From assembly GCF_015706575.1 (NCBI RefSeq), contig NW_024037059.1:41143058-41207057 (forward strand): DNA of 64,000 nucleotides, read 5' to 3'. A program made the translations under genes and the position numbers. This DNA comes from Patiria miniata. Its lineage: Eukaryota; Echinodermata; Asteroidea; Valvatida; Asterinidae. Positions 56,236-64,000 of this stretch are shown here, in pieces. Numbering within the stretch: the stretch's first letter is position 1; the number at the start of each line of letters is the position of its first letter. Under the pieces are notes generated by a model. That model did no database searches. It saw only the letters and a list, made by a program, of their open reading frames with translations, and was not told the origin of the DNA.

Positions 56236-58747
56236 GTAAGTATTTTTCAATTCAATCAATGGCGATTCAGTAACTAAGATAATTAAAAATCCACATTTCG
56301 CAGATCAACGCGTTTCATATGGATTTACGAATCTTGTTTATATCGTTTTGTTTCCCACACAATTTTTTTTGGGGATTTTGTGAAAAGGAAACAGAAAAGA
56401 AAAAGCGATATATTTGTGAACCCCCCCCCCCTTTTGTTATCAATTTGAAAACAAAAGTAGTGGAAAAAGTTTTAATCTTTATAGCCGGAGCCGGAGAAAT
56501 TGCCGGGGAAAGTTGTGATTGATTGGAGAAACCAGTCAAAATAATCTCAACGAACGTGACGAGAATTGACATTGATAATCCTTACATTTTAAATGTGTTT
56601 TGCAACAAACAAACCCCAATTATTTCCCACGTCTCGAATGAAAGGCGAAGCCAAATGAACGAACGGTGTTGGAATTTGGGCATCAATGCAATTTTCTCCA
56701 TGAATGGGAAGGCGGGGGTAAAATAACAAAACTCAGACTCCAGGACTCTAAGGAGGGAAACTCTATCTCAAGAAATAAAGTTTGTGGACTGCAGGGGTGC
56801 TGCAAAGAGAAAGAATGGCCTTGTGTAATAAATTGTGGTCATTTCTTACGAGAGGCAGTGCCAACACCTGATCTGAAATTAAATCTTGAAGCTAATTGGC
56901 AATAACCTCATGCTTCATTGGCCAGAGGGCTGTCTGCATTTTTTTTGGGGGGGGGGGCGTTGAAGGGAAGTATTCAACTTAATGAAACCCATAAATAAAA
57001 TTAAAATACCATAAAACAAACTAACCCAACCCCTGTACAAGCCAATCCATCCATATAAAAAAGTCACACAAAGTTTTCTTTTGTGATATGAAGGTTTATT
57101 TTATCAATGATCTGAAAATTACCCGAACACCCTCCAAAAAAAAATGGCTGAGAAAAAAACGCAACTATTTCGAATGAACTGTCTTGTTATAGTTCCACTC
57201 CTCAGTGTTTACCTGTGCTGTTTACTCTTTCTGTCCCAAAAGGTATTTTAATTTGAGATGGTTTGTGCTTCGATTCCTGTTACGAAATGCAATATAAAAA
57301 CATACTTATTCGATTTTGCTTGTTTTAAATACAGAATCACCATCAGCAAATTGCATACAACCATAGAGACGACTCGGGAAAGTTAGAAACGAGGCATCAG
57401 AACGAAACAAAGGACACCAAATCCATAACATCCAGTCAGAAGAGTTTGGGTTTCTATGATTCTGCTGGCACAGACGGTTCCATGGCGTCTCGCAAGAATT
57501 CCGAAGGCGGCAGTCAAGTTTCGTCAGCATTCGGAGATTCTCGTGATAGATCGCAAGAGTATTTGGAATCAAAAGACATGTTCGGTGACATTTCCGAACG
57601 CAGTACCGTCACTTTGGATGGGGTTCGGGAAAGTGTAACGGAGCAGATGGCTGCTAACAATGATTCAACGAAGGATGGCGATCCAATGAACAATTCGGCA
57701 GCTAGAGTTACCAATTCGGAACAAACTTCATCATTGAAAGCTAACCTAGTCCATCCCCAGACACATCAATTCAATAGAAGACCTCATTTCATCACTAGAT
57801 CGCTGTCACTCCAGGAACCAATCACAACCCCCGACAGATCTACCACAGAACTCATCACGAAGGAGGAGATGCTGAGACGCAAGCGGAGATCAGTACACGA
57901 GATTGACTTCTCCCTGGGCGAGCATCCCGAGCTAACATCCCACAGTTACATGGGATCTTCGCGGGCTTTCCGCTACCCCAGTCCCCTCCACGCGATATCG
58001 CTGCAGAGCGCCCTCTGTCTACCAGGTCCCGAATATGGCAGTAATGAGCAAATAAGTTCCATCTACAAGGATCAAACTTTGGCGCCAAAATCACATAACC
58101 AACGAAATAAAGCCAACTCCACACTCAATGCGATCGCAGGGACAGGCAATGAAGACCACACTTCCCCAAAACTTCTTGGTGATTTTGAAGCGAAAAATTT
58201 ATTCACTGGGAGAGAACAGGAAAGCGATCGTTTTGAAAGCAGTTGTGAGAATCGTACAACTCAAACCAAGGGATTGGATAAAAAAGGACAATGTAATATA
58301 AATGAGGGGAAATCTACAATCAACATGACAAACAATTTAGCTGATCTGGAAAATTCCGACAAGAAAGTACCGAGAGTTAAGAACACATTTTGTGATGCGG
58401 GCAATGAAGAACAATTCAAACCTCCTGGGGATCGGTCTTCGGAAATCAACTCTAATATTGGGGAGAATCCGTCGGTTTCTGCGAGCAGTAATTTCTCCCA
58501 CGAAAAGAAATGGCAGATCGATTCAAGTGGGCATTACAACGATGGCGTGGTGCGAAGCAAAGTTCCTGTGGTCAAATCATCGTGGATCCGTCTAGAGAAC
58601 GATCAGCGATCGGGGGAAACAGGAGGAGTTCACCGTAAGGATATGTCGGAAAGCCGGGCACCCAGGATGGATGTAAAGTCGACTTATCCAAGGAGGAAGA
58701 ATGCCTGTGTGGATCCTTCTGTAAAGCGAATTCAATATGAACTCTAA
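55942..58747 (+). CDS. DACT: Probable Dapper/Dact protein (Dishevelled-binding Wnt/TGF-beta scaffold)
   Basis: At least two exons, 55942-56235 and 57335-58747, join in phase 0 to a predicted 568 residues. Known role of the family: cytoplasmic/nuclear scaffold that binds Dishevelled and tunes Wnt and TGF-beta signalling. Seen here: an N-terminal helix (residues 21-51) containing LLELSLLRERQERLVKEA, like vertebrate LAELEYLRQRQELLVRGA; GFYDSAGTDGSMASRKNS (137 onward), like GFYELSDGASGSLSNSS; RSLSLQ (253-258), like RSLSTPQ; and FRYPSPLHAISLQS (310-323), like RYPSPLHAVAVQS. A basic patch LRRKRRS (278-284) could be a nuclear signal. The rest is Ser/Asn-rich and looks disordered. Not seen: the family's leucine-zipper exon and the C-terminal MTTV PDZ ligand; this protein ends IQYEL. 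The start is uncertain: the frame opens just after a stop at 55807, the first ATG (55942) has a poor context, and an upstream exon is possible. Confidence 0.72.
57335..58747 (+). CDS. DACT: Dact-like exon B: long C-terminal exon
   Basis: 470 codons and a TAA stop. The acceptor is TTTTAAATACAG ending at 57334, and the frame continues exon A without a phase change. This is the longest open frame in the window. It contains the GFY, RSLSLQ and RYPSPLHA motifs. Vertebrate Dact genes also end in one long exon. No domain with a fold is evident beyond these short motifs. Confidence 0.8.
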   Translation, partial: NHHQQIAYNHRDDSGKLETRHQNETKDTKSITSSQKSLGFYDSAGTDGSMASRKNSEGGSQVSSAFGDSRDRSQEYLESKDMFGDISERSTVTLDGVRESVTEQMAANNDSTKDGDPMNNSAARVTNSEQTSSLKANLVHPQTHQFNRRPHFITRSLSLQEPITTPDRSTTELITKEEMLRRKRRSVHEIDFSLGEHPELTSHSYMGSSRAFRYPSPLHAISLQSALCLPGPEYGSNEQISSIYKDQTLAPKSHNQRNKANSTLNAIAGTGNEDHTSPKLLGDFEAKNLFTGREQESDRFESSCENRTTQTKGLDKKGQCNINEGKSTINMTNNLADLENSDKKVPRVKNTFCDAGNEEQFKPPGDRSSEINSNIGENPSVSASSNFSHEKKWQIDSSGHYNDGVVRSKVPVVKSSWIRLENDQRSGETGGVHRKDMSESRAPRMDVKSTYPRRKNACVDPSVKRIQYEL

Positions 58748-60395
58748 ATCGTAATGAGCACTTTTCAGATATGACAGACACAATAGGAGGGCGCTCTTTT
58801 CGTTTGGGTAAATACCAAAACGTTTACCAAAATCAAATAGCGCCCGATTGTGAGCTAATCTGTGTCGTCTGTTTTTTGTACCAAAATATTTAAAAATTAC
58901 ATGAAGTTAACCAATCACAGAAAAAAAATCACGGTCGTACACTGATGTTTCTGTTAATGGACAGACTTTTAATTGTTGGTTTACAAAGTACCTAAAATTT
59001 GTACAACTTTGTCACACTGTGTCTAAACGTCTACTCATTTATTCTATCATTTCTAATCAGGCATTTAAAAAAAAGTGGACTTTTAAATAATGTAAATTTA
59101 CATATTTTTCACCATTCAGAGGTAATTATCAAGGTTTTTAACAAAACTGTGGAAAATAAAGAAGAAGAAGAAACAGGACACAGCTTAATTATTCCAACAT
59201 GCAACTCCAAATTGGTTGCTTCCCTTCTCCGGATATTTTACAAATAAGTTAGGGAGGGGACCAAAGAGAAACACAGGATGAACTTAAAATGTTTTTTTTT
59301 TTCATGGAAGAAAATGAATCATGTGATGAATTCCCTTAATATTATGAGTATCATTCTAACAGTAGTCACAAAGCAAAGAGTCAAACACGGAACAAAATTC
59401 AGAAATGAACAAAGACAAATGAACTAGGTTTTCAGTTGGTTATCTGGCAAAGCACTCTAACAACAGTCAACATGTGTCATATTAACGTCGTCTTATGACC
59501 AGTTGTGTTTGCTCTTCTAACGTGATGCCAAACTCTCACAATGAAATAAAGGAAAGTACAATTGACATTGGGGTTCATCAGGCAAAAAAAACAACAACAA
59601 GAAGTGAATTGTTTCAAATTTTTATAGGCTAGCACAGAACACTAGTTGCAAAATGCAAAAACAAAAACTTGCAACGATAGTCCTAGGGCACAAGACATCT
59701 TTCAGAAGCATGTCTCAGATTTTCAAAAACATTTGTAAGACTGAACGGCAAAGTTTTACCCTCGTTTATTGCAGTCATTTTATCCAGATGTAACCATGCG
59801 TATACATTTACAGTACATAACTACAAGCACTTGATTTAACTTTCATGGTTTTACGGAACACCTAATACTGCAAAGGTTTTTACCTTTTTGCTCCATTGTT
59901 TGAATGTCAGTACCCAGTATGTGTAAAGTCTGGACGATCCAGTCGACAAATGCAGTCACACATTAGGCTAGCAGTGAGTGAAATTACAAACCTTACAGAA
60001 TGTACAGGATTACGATTTACATGAAGACTCTGCCGACATCAACAGAACTATAGGAATAAAAAGAGATAAATCAATGACAACAGATGTGGAATTTTCTTAG
60101 TTGTTGATGAGTTTGTAATTTTAAACTGCTGGCCAAGTTGGCTGTGGTTCACCTAGCTTTGATTAGACAGAGAATGGCATTGATATAAGATTGAAGTAGC
60201 AAGCAAGGCTAGCGGCCTGTCAGCTAGCCTGCCAGCTAGTGAGTCAGCTAGGGGTGGGGGTGTAGTGGCGGAACCACACTCTACCATCTGGGGGTGGGAC
60301 AAGTGAGGGAAAAGGGGACAGGACATTATTTCACACTTTGGGAAGCCAAATGGGTATTTGACGCCAAGCCTCAGAAATGTGGTGTGGGGTAAGCT

Positions 60396-60446
<51 letters not shown>

Positions 60447-60449
60447 AAT
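58748..60449. other. Convergent spacer: 3' untranslated regions of Dact-like gene and TFIIS
   Basis: Candidate polyadenylation signals AATAAA for the plus-strand gene lie at 59155 and 59545. A minus-strand AATAAA at 59765-59770 could serve TFIIS. A 48-base G run on the plus strand ends at 60445. No further coding sequence was recognised. Confidence 0.5.
60398..60445. repeat. 48-base G homopolymer
   Basis: Uninterrupted G run on the plus strand, i.e. poly-C in the TFIIS mRNA immediately after the stop codon. It is the longest of many G/C homopolymers in the window. Its exact length may be affected by sequencing. Confidence 0.85.
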
Positions 60450-60530
60450 TCAACATACCTTCCACCTGTTCCCACAGTTGTGGCAATATACAAATGTCGT
60501 CATGGGTTCATCAGCACTTCTTGTCTGCAC
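60450..60530 (-). CDS. TCEA: TFIIS exon 8: catalytic hairpin, second zinc pair and stop
   Basis: Residues 276-301 and a TGA stop. [20 protein letters not shown], then NRWKVC. The Asp-Glu pair inserts into the polymerase active site in known TFIIS structures. A 48-base C tract (mRNA sense) starts 4 nt after the stop. Confidence 0.96.
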   Translation of the reverse strand: MQTRSADEPMTTFVYCHNCGNRWKVC

Positions 60531-63500
60531 CTGTGAATAAGAAACACACACTCGAATGTTTTAATATTTTTTTTCAAAAGATGCCAAATGAAACATTTCA
60601 AAGTGCAAACAATATGACGAGATATGGCCGCGTCTGAAAAAAACATGGCTACGGTTAGCAGAAAGTACCAAGTCTCTGCGTAGTGGCTTAAGCTGGTTCC
60701 CCTAGACCTGTGTATAACTGTAAGTCATAGCCAGGTAATTTAAACACTGGCTATGCAAGTGCCCTTCACTAGCCATCCTTGTTAGGCTTTACAACAGCGC
60801 CCTCCATAGTTTACACAAAGCCACTAACTAATTACCTGGTTATAAGAACAATGCCTCTTAAGGCATTTGCCACATTTAAGTAGGTCGGTCTTGGTGCCTC
60901 CAGTGACGGCCATCTGGTGTTCCTTAATAGCCTCCTTGGTGATGCCATCGCGGATGCTTTTCAGCTCCTTGCTCGCCATTTCCTATTAGGAGTTGAAAAA
61001 GAAAACACTAAAAATTGATGCAAACCAATTGGTACGGTGCGATTCTGGACGCTGGTCTGAAACTGGTAATCAATCCACTTACATCAGAGGTCATCTTGGC
61101 GATTTGCTCCGGGGTGATTTCTCTGGTCAGGACCCTCCTCCTCAGCTCAGGGTTGTTGGTATCTTTCAGGTTGGAGACACGGCTTCGGATGCGATTCTTG
61201 TACTTCATATCGGTGTTGACAAACTCGGTGTAGACACGTACGGGAATGGTTAAAGAGATCATATCACGATGGAATGAGTAACTACAACAATTCCTCTTCT
61301 TGGCAAAAAAGCTTTAGTATATAAAAATCCCTTTCATGCATTATCAGTAAAAAGATAAAACCCAAACAAGGTGATCAGGTAAGTGAACCAGGAACAAAAA
61401 TGTCCTTGATGTCCTTCACAGCTCAAATGTTTGAACTGAATTTAAAAACTTCATTTCAATAAAAATATGGTCCTCAAAAGTTGATAACCTGTTAAAAGTA
61501 ATTTGTACTCCCCAAAAACATTGCTAATGTAGAATATGAGTGCTGTGTCAATAGTCGATATGTTTTTTGATTCATAGCTTTTGCTGTGAAAGTTACTTCA
61601 AATTTGTTTAGCAATCACTTTAGAAAACTTGTTAATTTAACACTGGAAAAATTGAATTTTGTTGACGCTTTGTAAAAAAAAGGATATAATCTTCAATCTC
61701 GGCTGCGATTTCATCGACGTCCCCCAACACCTCTGTGTCGCAACCCTCAACTGGAAGAAAATGGAAAAAAGGTGCACAATTTTTCTAATGGGCTACAGGG
61801 TAATAGTTCTCTTACAGAGACTGCCCTTTTAAAAAGAAAAACGTAACTGGGATGTACACAACTATGGCATCGTCCCAAATACAGTCATATTGCCATAATT
61901 GGGGTGTAACACATTCAAGTCCTTCGTAACTCTCTTTTTGTATCCGAGTAAAGGGGTACTGGTGCCAAAGTTCATATAAAACACACACACAAGTCACTTA
62001 CTAGGTACTTTGAGCGAGCCAACAATCATCTGTACGCATTTCTCCCTCACTACGTCATTCGTCTTAGCAGGGGGGAAGCTCTTGCCCTTCTCAGACCCAC
62101 TGGATTTGCCGTCACCGCTCCCGTTAGGTGGGGGAGGCGACGGTTCACGGGAATCATCACCGCTGTCCTTCTTCTTCTCCTGGGAACTGTTAGATTTGTT
62201 TGGACCTGGGAACAAAAAAAGCAGCAAATTTTTTTAAAAATATTACAAAATCTCAAAAAATAATAAATGGAAAAAAAAAACTCAAATGAATAGTGTTAAC
62301 TTCCAGTATCCTGTTATGTGTAATCTGTGTAATCCAAACCACCCAAAATCCTCTCAAATTCAACACTTGGTTTTCAATAATTTGACGGATATCTCGGGAC
62401 TCCAGAAACTGGCTGCTAGTTTTATTTCACAGGGGTTTAGGGGTTTGGTCCTTATATTGGAGTACAAAGAATGTTTCTCAGAATATGCTATTCAATTTGA
62501 TTGTTTCAGACTAAACAGGACGTTGTTGTACATTGTGAAGTTTCAGCACAATGCGGCATGTCACCTCACGTCAGAAAGGCAAACTGCAAGTGTCAGTCTT
62601 TGACCATTTCTGGCGTTTCAAATAAGCCCATTCACAATCCGTAACACCCAAATTAACCAAAACCAAAAAGCTCCCTCCTCTTGAGTCTGCCATATCTAAA
62701 AAAACAAACTACTTGTATTTAAATGTGATTGTTAGTCCAACCTTGTTGGGCTGTCAGCAGCTTCTTCCATCCCTTGATGAGCGACTTGGCCAGCGTGTTC
62801 ACATCTTCGCTACCGCTCTGTTTGCGCAGGGAGTTTACAGACATCCCAATCCGTGTCTTCTGTTGTACAAAGAGCATGCAGACAAAAACTTCTCAAATTA
62901 ATTCCAAATTTCAAGGATAGCTGAAATATTATCAGTTAGTGACATGTGGTTTAAGTGGGATTCTCACTTATGGAGGAATGGTTTGCTCCAAATATAAAAT
63001 GTACATCTAACGATGGTTTGTTTTCAAATCTTACTTTTTCAAAGTTTAAGTCAATTTTTTATCCCGGGTATTGTAACTGCTAACAATAATGGAGGTACTA
63101 AGCTGATTCATAAAGGCCTAACTTAATGTCAAAGTTACATAGGGAGTAAGTAAATTGGCTCCATGTCACTTTTCAGTACAAAAAAATAGAAACTTGCCTG
63201 TAGAATCTCCAGTGAAATGGGAAGTTCCTTCAATTTGTTGAGATGATCTAAAGCATCCAAAGATACCTAAATAAATACAGTTGGGGGAAAAGGGAAGAAC
63301 TGAGTGTAGAAATAAGGTGTTTCACATGCGCCGTCTTGTTTGCGGGGCAAAAAGAACACGTGTTGCTAGATATGCGGGCATATTTTGGAATGAACGCATG
63401 ATTGATGACTTGGAAGCGCCAAAGCTTTCCATTGACGATACGCACACAGCAACGCGTGTAAAATTGCCCTGCGGGCAAGATGGCGCATATAAGTATAACC

Positions 63501-63723
63501 GTGAAACACCTTATTAAAAACAAATTAAAAACACTATTTAAGTTTTTGTCTGAAATTTTGATACTATGAACGAGTAATATCAGCACTAGTTAAGGAAAAT
63601 TTTATACACAGCAAAAACCCTGAATTGCCAATAAAATTTCCACTGGAATCTTACCGTATCACTCTTCAGAAGTTTGTCTAATTGCTTGCCAATCTTTACA
63701 ACTTCCCGCTCGCAAGAAGACAT
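60450..63723 (-). CDS. TCEA: Transcription elongation factor TFIIS (TCEA), complete, 8 exons
   Basis: Nuclear factor that rescues backtracked RNA polymerase II by stimulating its transcript cleavage. Eight exons join in frame to 301 residues, the same length as human TCEA1. Domain I (residues about 1-80, LW/TFIIS N-terminal helical bundle) has [20 protein letters not shown] and [15 protein letters not shown] low-complexity Ser/Pro/Lys linker covers about 86-135. Domain II (about 136-245) has [19 protein letters not shown]. The zinc ribbon (about 260-301) has CGKC and CHNC pairs and the catalytic acidic pair in RSADE (D282, E283). Start ATG at 63723 has A at -3. Intron 5 is AT-AC and intron 2 has a GC donor, yet all phases match. 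It converges on the Dact-like gene. Confidence 0.96.
60836..60982 (-). CDS. TCEA: TFIIS exon 7: linker helix and first half of zinc ribbon
   Basis: Residues 227-275 (49 codons, phase 0/0). [40 protein letters not shown], then HCSYNQ. CGKC supplies the first zinc-binding cysteine pair. Confidence 0.95.
61083..61237 (-). CDS. TCEA: TFIIS exon 6: domain II
   Basis: About residues 175-226, phase 1 in and 0 out. [20 protein letters not shown] then [14 protein letters not shown] and [12 protein letters not shown]. This is the polymerase-binding three-helix domain. Confidence 0.95.
61238..61687 (-). other. U12-type AT-AC intron (TFIIS intron 5)
   Basis: The 450-nt intron begins ATATCCTTTT, matching the U12-class 5' splice-site consensus, and ends CCGTAC. 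A branch-like TCTTTAACC places the candidate branch adenosine (61250) 12 nt before the acceptor, within the usual minor-spliceosome range. Protein collinearity with human TFIIS across the join supports exactly these ends. Confidence 0.88.
61688..61750 (-). CDS. TCEA: TFIIS exon 5 (ends at a U12-type AT-AC intron)
   Basis: About residues 154-174, phase 1/1. [20 protein letters not shown]. The sequence after the exon is ATATCCTTTT with no nearby GT. Joining to an AC acceptor at 61238-61239 gives [19 protein letters not shown], collinear with human [19 protein letters not shown]. Confidence 0.93.
62002..62205 (-). CDS. TCEA: TFIIS exon 4: linker and start of domain II
   Basis: About residues 86-153, phase 1/1. 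[18 protein letters not shown], a PSPPPP stretch and a Gly/Ser/Lys-rich tract form the flexible linker. [15 protein letters not shown] opens domain II, like human VRLKCREMLAAAL. Confidence 0.93.
62742..62859 (-). CDS. TCEA: TFIIS exon 3
   Basis: Residues 47-85, phase 0 in and 1 out. [20 protein letters not shown] then [17 protein letters not shown], the rest of domain I. Donor G/GTTGGA is weak; phase and homology fix it. Confidence 0.93.
63198..63266 (-). CDS. TCEA: TFIIS exon 2 (GC donor)
   Basis: Residues 24-46 ([20 protein letters not shown] and ILQ), phase 0/0. The 5' splice site reads CAG/GCAAGT, a GC-AG intron. No GT site nearby keeps the [11 protein letters not shown] join. Confidence 0.92.
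63315..63511. mobile_element. Fold-back, TA-flanked small element in TFIIS intron 1 (197 bp)
   Basis: Ends AGGTGTTTCACATGCGCC and GTGAAACACCT, each next to TA. The two halves are complementary well beyond the ends (CGCCGTCTTG against CAAGATGGCG, CACGTGTTGCT against AGCAACGCGTG). TA target suggests a Tc1/mariner-type mover. Confidence 0.75.
63655..63723 (-). CDS. TCEA: TFIIS exon 1
   Basis: Residues 1-23 ([20 protein letters not shown]), phase 0 out, donor GTAAGA. It corresponds to human MEDEVVRFAKKMDKMVQ. Intron 1 holds a small fold-back transposon. Confidence 0.92.
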
Positions 63724-64000
63724 GATGAAACTAAGGTTAAATGATGAAAATCTAAACAAAAACAAGAAAACTACGCCACAGCTTTCTGACGCCAATTAAT
63801 TTTCTGGGAATATGAAACGCGCGCGCCCTCTACATGCTCTAGGTACGGTTCAGTCGGATACTGATTGGAGTATTCTATTGTGAAGATGGTGTGTCGCATT
63901 GATCTGGAGTGAATGATTGGAAATAACTGAAATAAATTGAAGTCATCTTATGCTTTATTTCATTTGGTTTATTATTTATTTAATATTTTGTAACTAATTC

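Noticed and set aside
63281-63517. 78-codon plus-strand frame in TFIIS intron 1
   Set aside because: It is the fold-back element read as protein.

Overview
The window looks like nuclear DNA of a marine invertebrate deuterostome. It is AT-rich, with large introns, GT-AG splicing, tRNA-derived SINEs, short inverted-repeat DNA transposons and many long poly-G/poly-C runs. The genes match vertebrate relatives closely, and the repeat style (palindromic TAGGCCTA and ACATGTAC words, termini of the CAGTGGCGTAGCC type) fits an echinoderm or other ambulacrarian best; amphioxus is not excluded. This placement is an inference. Three protein genes are supported.

Region 1 (260-53247, minus strand) is the 5' part of a laminin alpha-1/alpha-2-type chain: 30 coding exons, about 1,471 residues. 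They encode a signal peptide, the N-terminal LN polymerisation domain, a first set of LE (laminin EGF-like) repeats, the first L4 domain, a second LE set, the second L4 domain and the start of a third LE set. The coiled coil and LG domains lie beyond position 1. Every exon join keeps the reading frame. Intron 1 is 26 kb and carries mostly transposon debris.

Region 2 (53248-58747) is a 2.7 kb divergent spacer followed by a plus-strand gene with at least two coding exons. I read it as Dapper/Dact, a Dishevelled-binding scaffold of Wnt and TGF-beta signalling, from several short conserved motifs.

Region 3 (60450-63723, minus strand) is a complete 8-exon gene for transcription elongation factor TFIIS (TCEA), predicted at 301 residues. 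Its intron 5 has AT-AC ends with U12-type signals and its intron 2 has a GC donor. Dact and TFIIS converge across about 1.7 kb.

Repeats include two full-length SINEs in inverted orientation around laminin exons 10-11, three hAT-like elements with recognisable 8-bp target duplications, two 0.53 kb TTAA-flanked elements in opposite orientation 34 kb apart, two copies of a CAGGGGTG-ended element with 6-bp duplications, several fold-back elements and a minisatellite. I saw no CRISPR array, rRNA, intact tRNA gene or LTR element. No new enzymatic or defence-type system is evident. The items most worth following up are the probable non-chordate Dact, the U12 intron, a decayed copy of the edge of laminin exon 2, and two transposons with different ends that share an internal segment.
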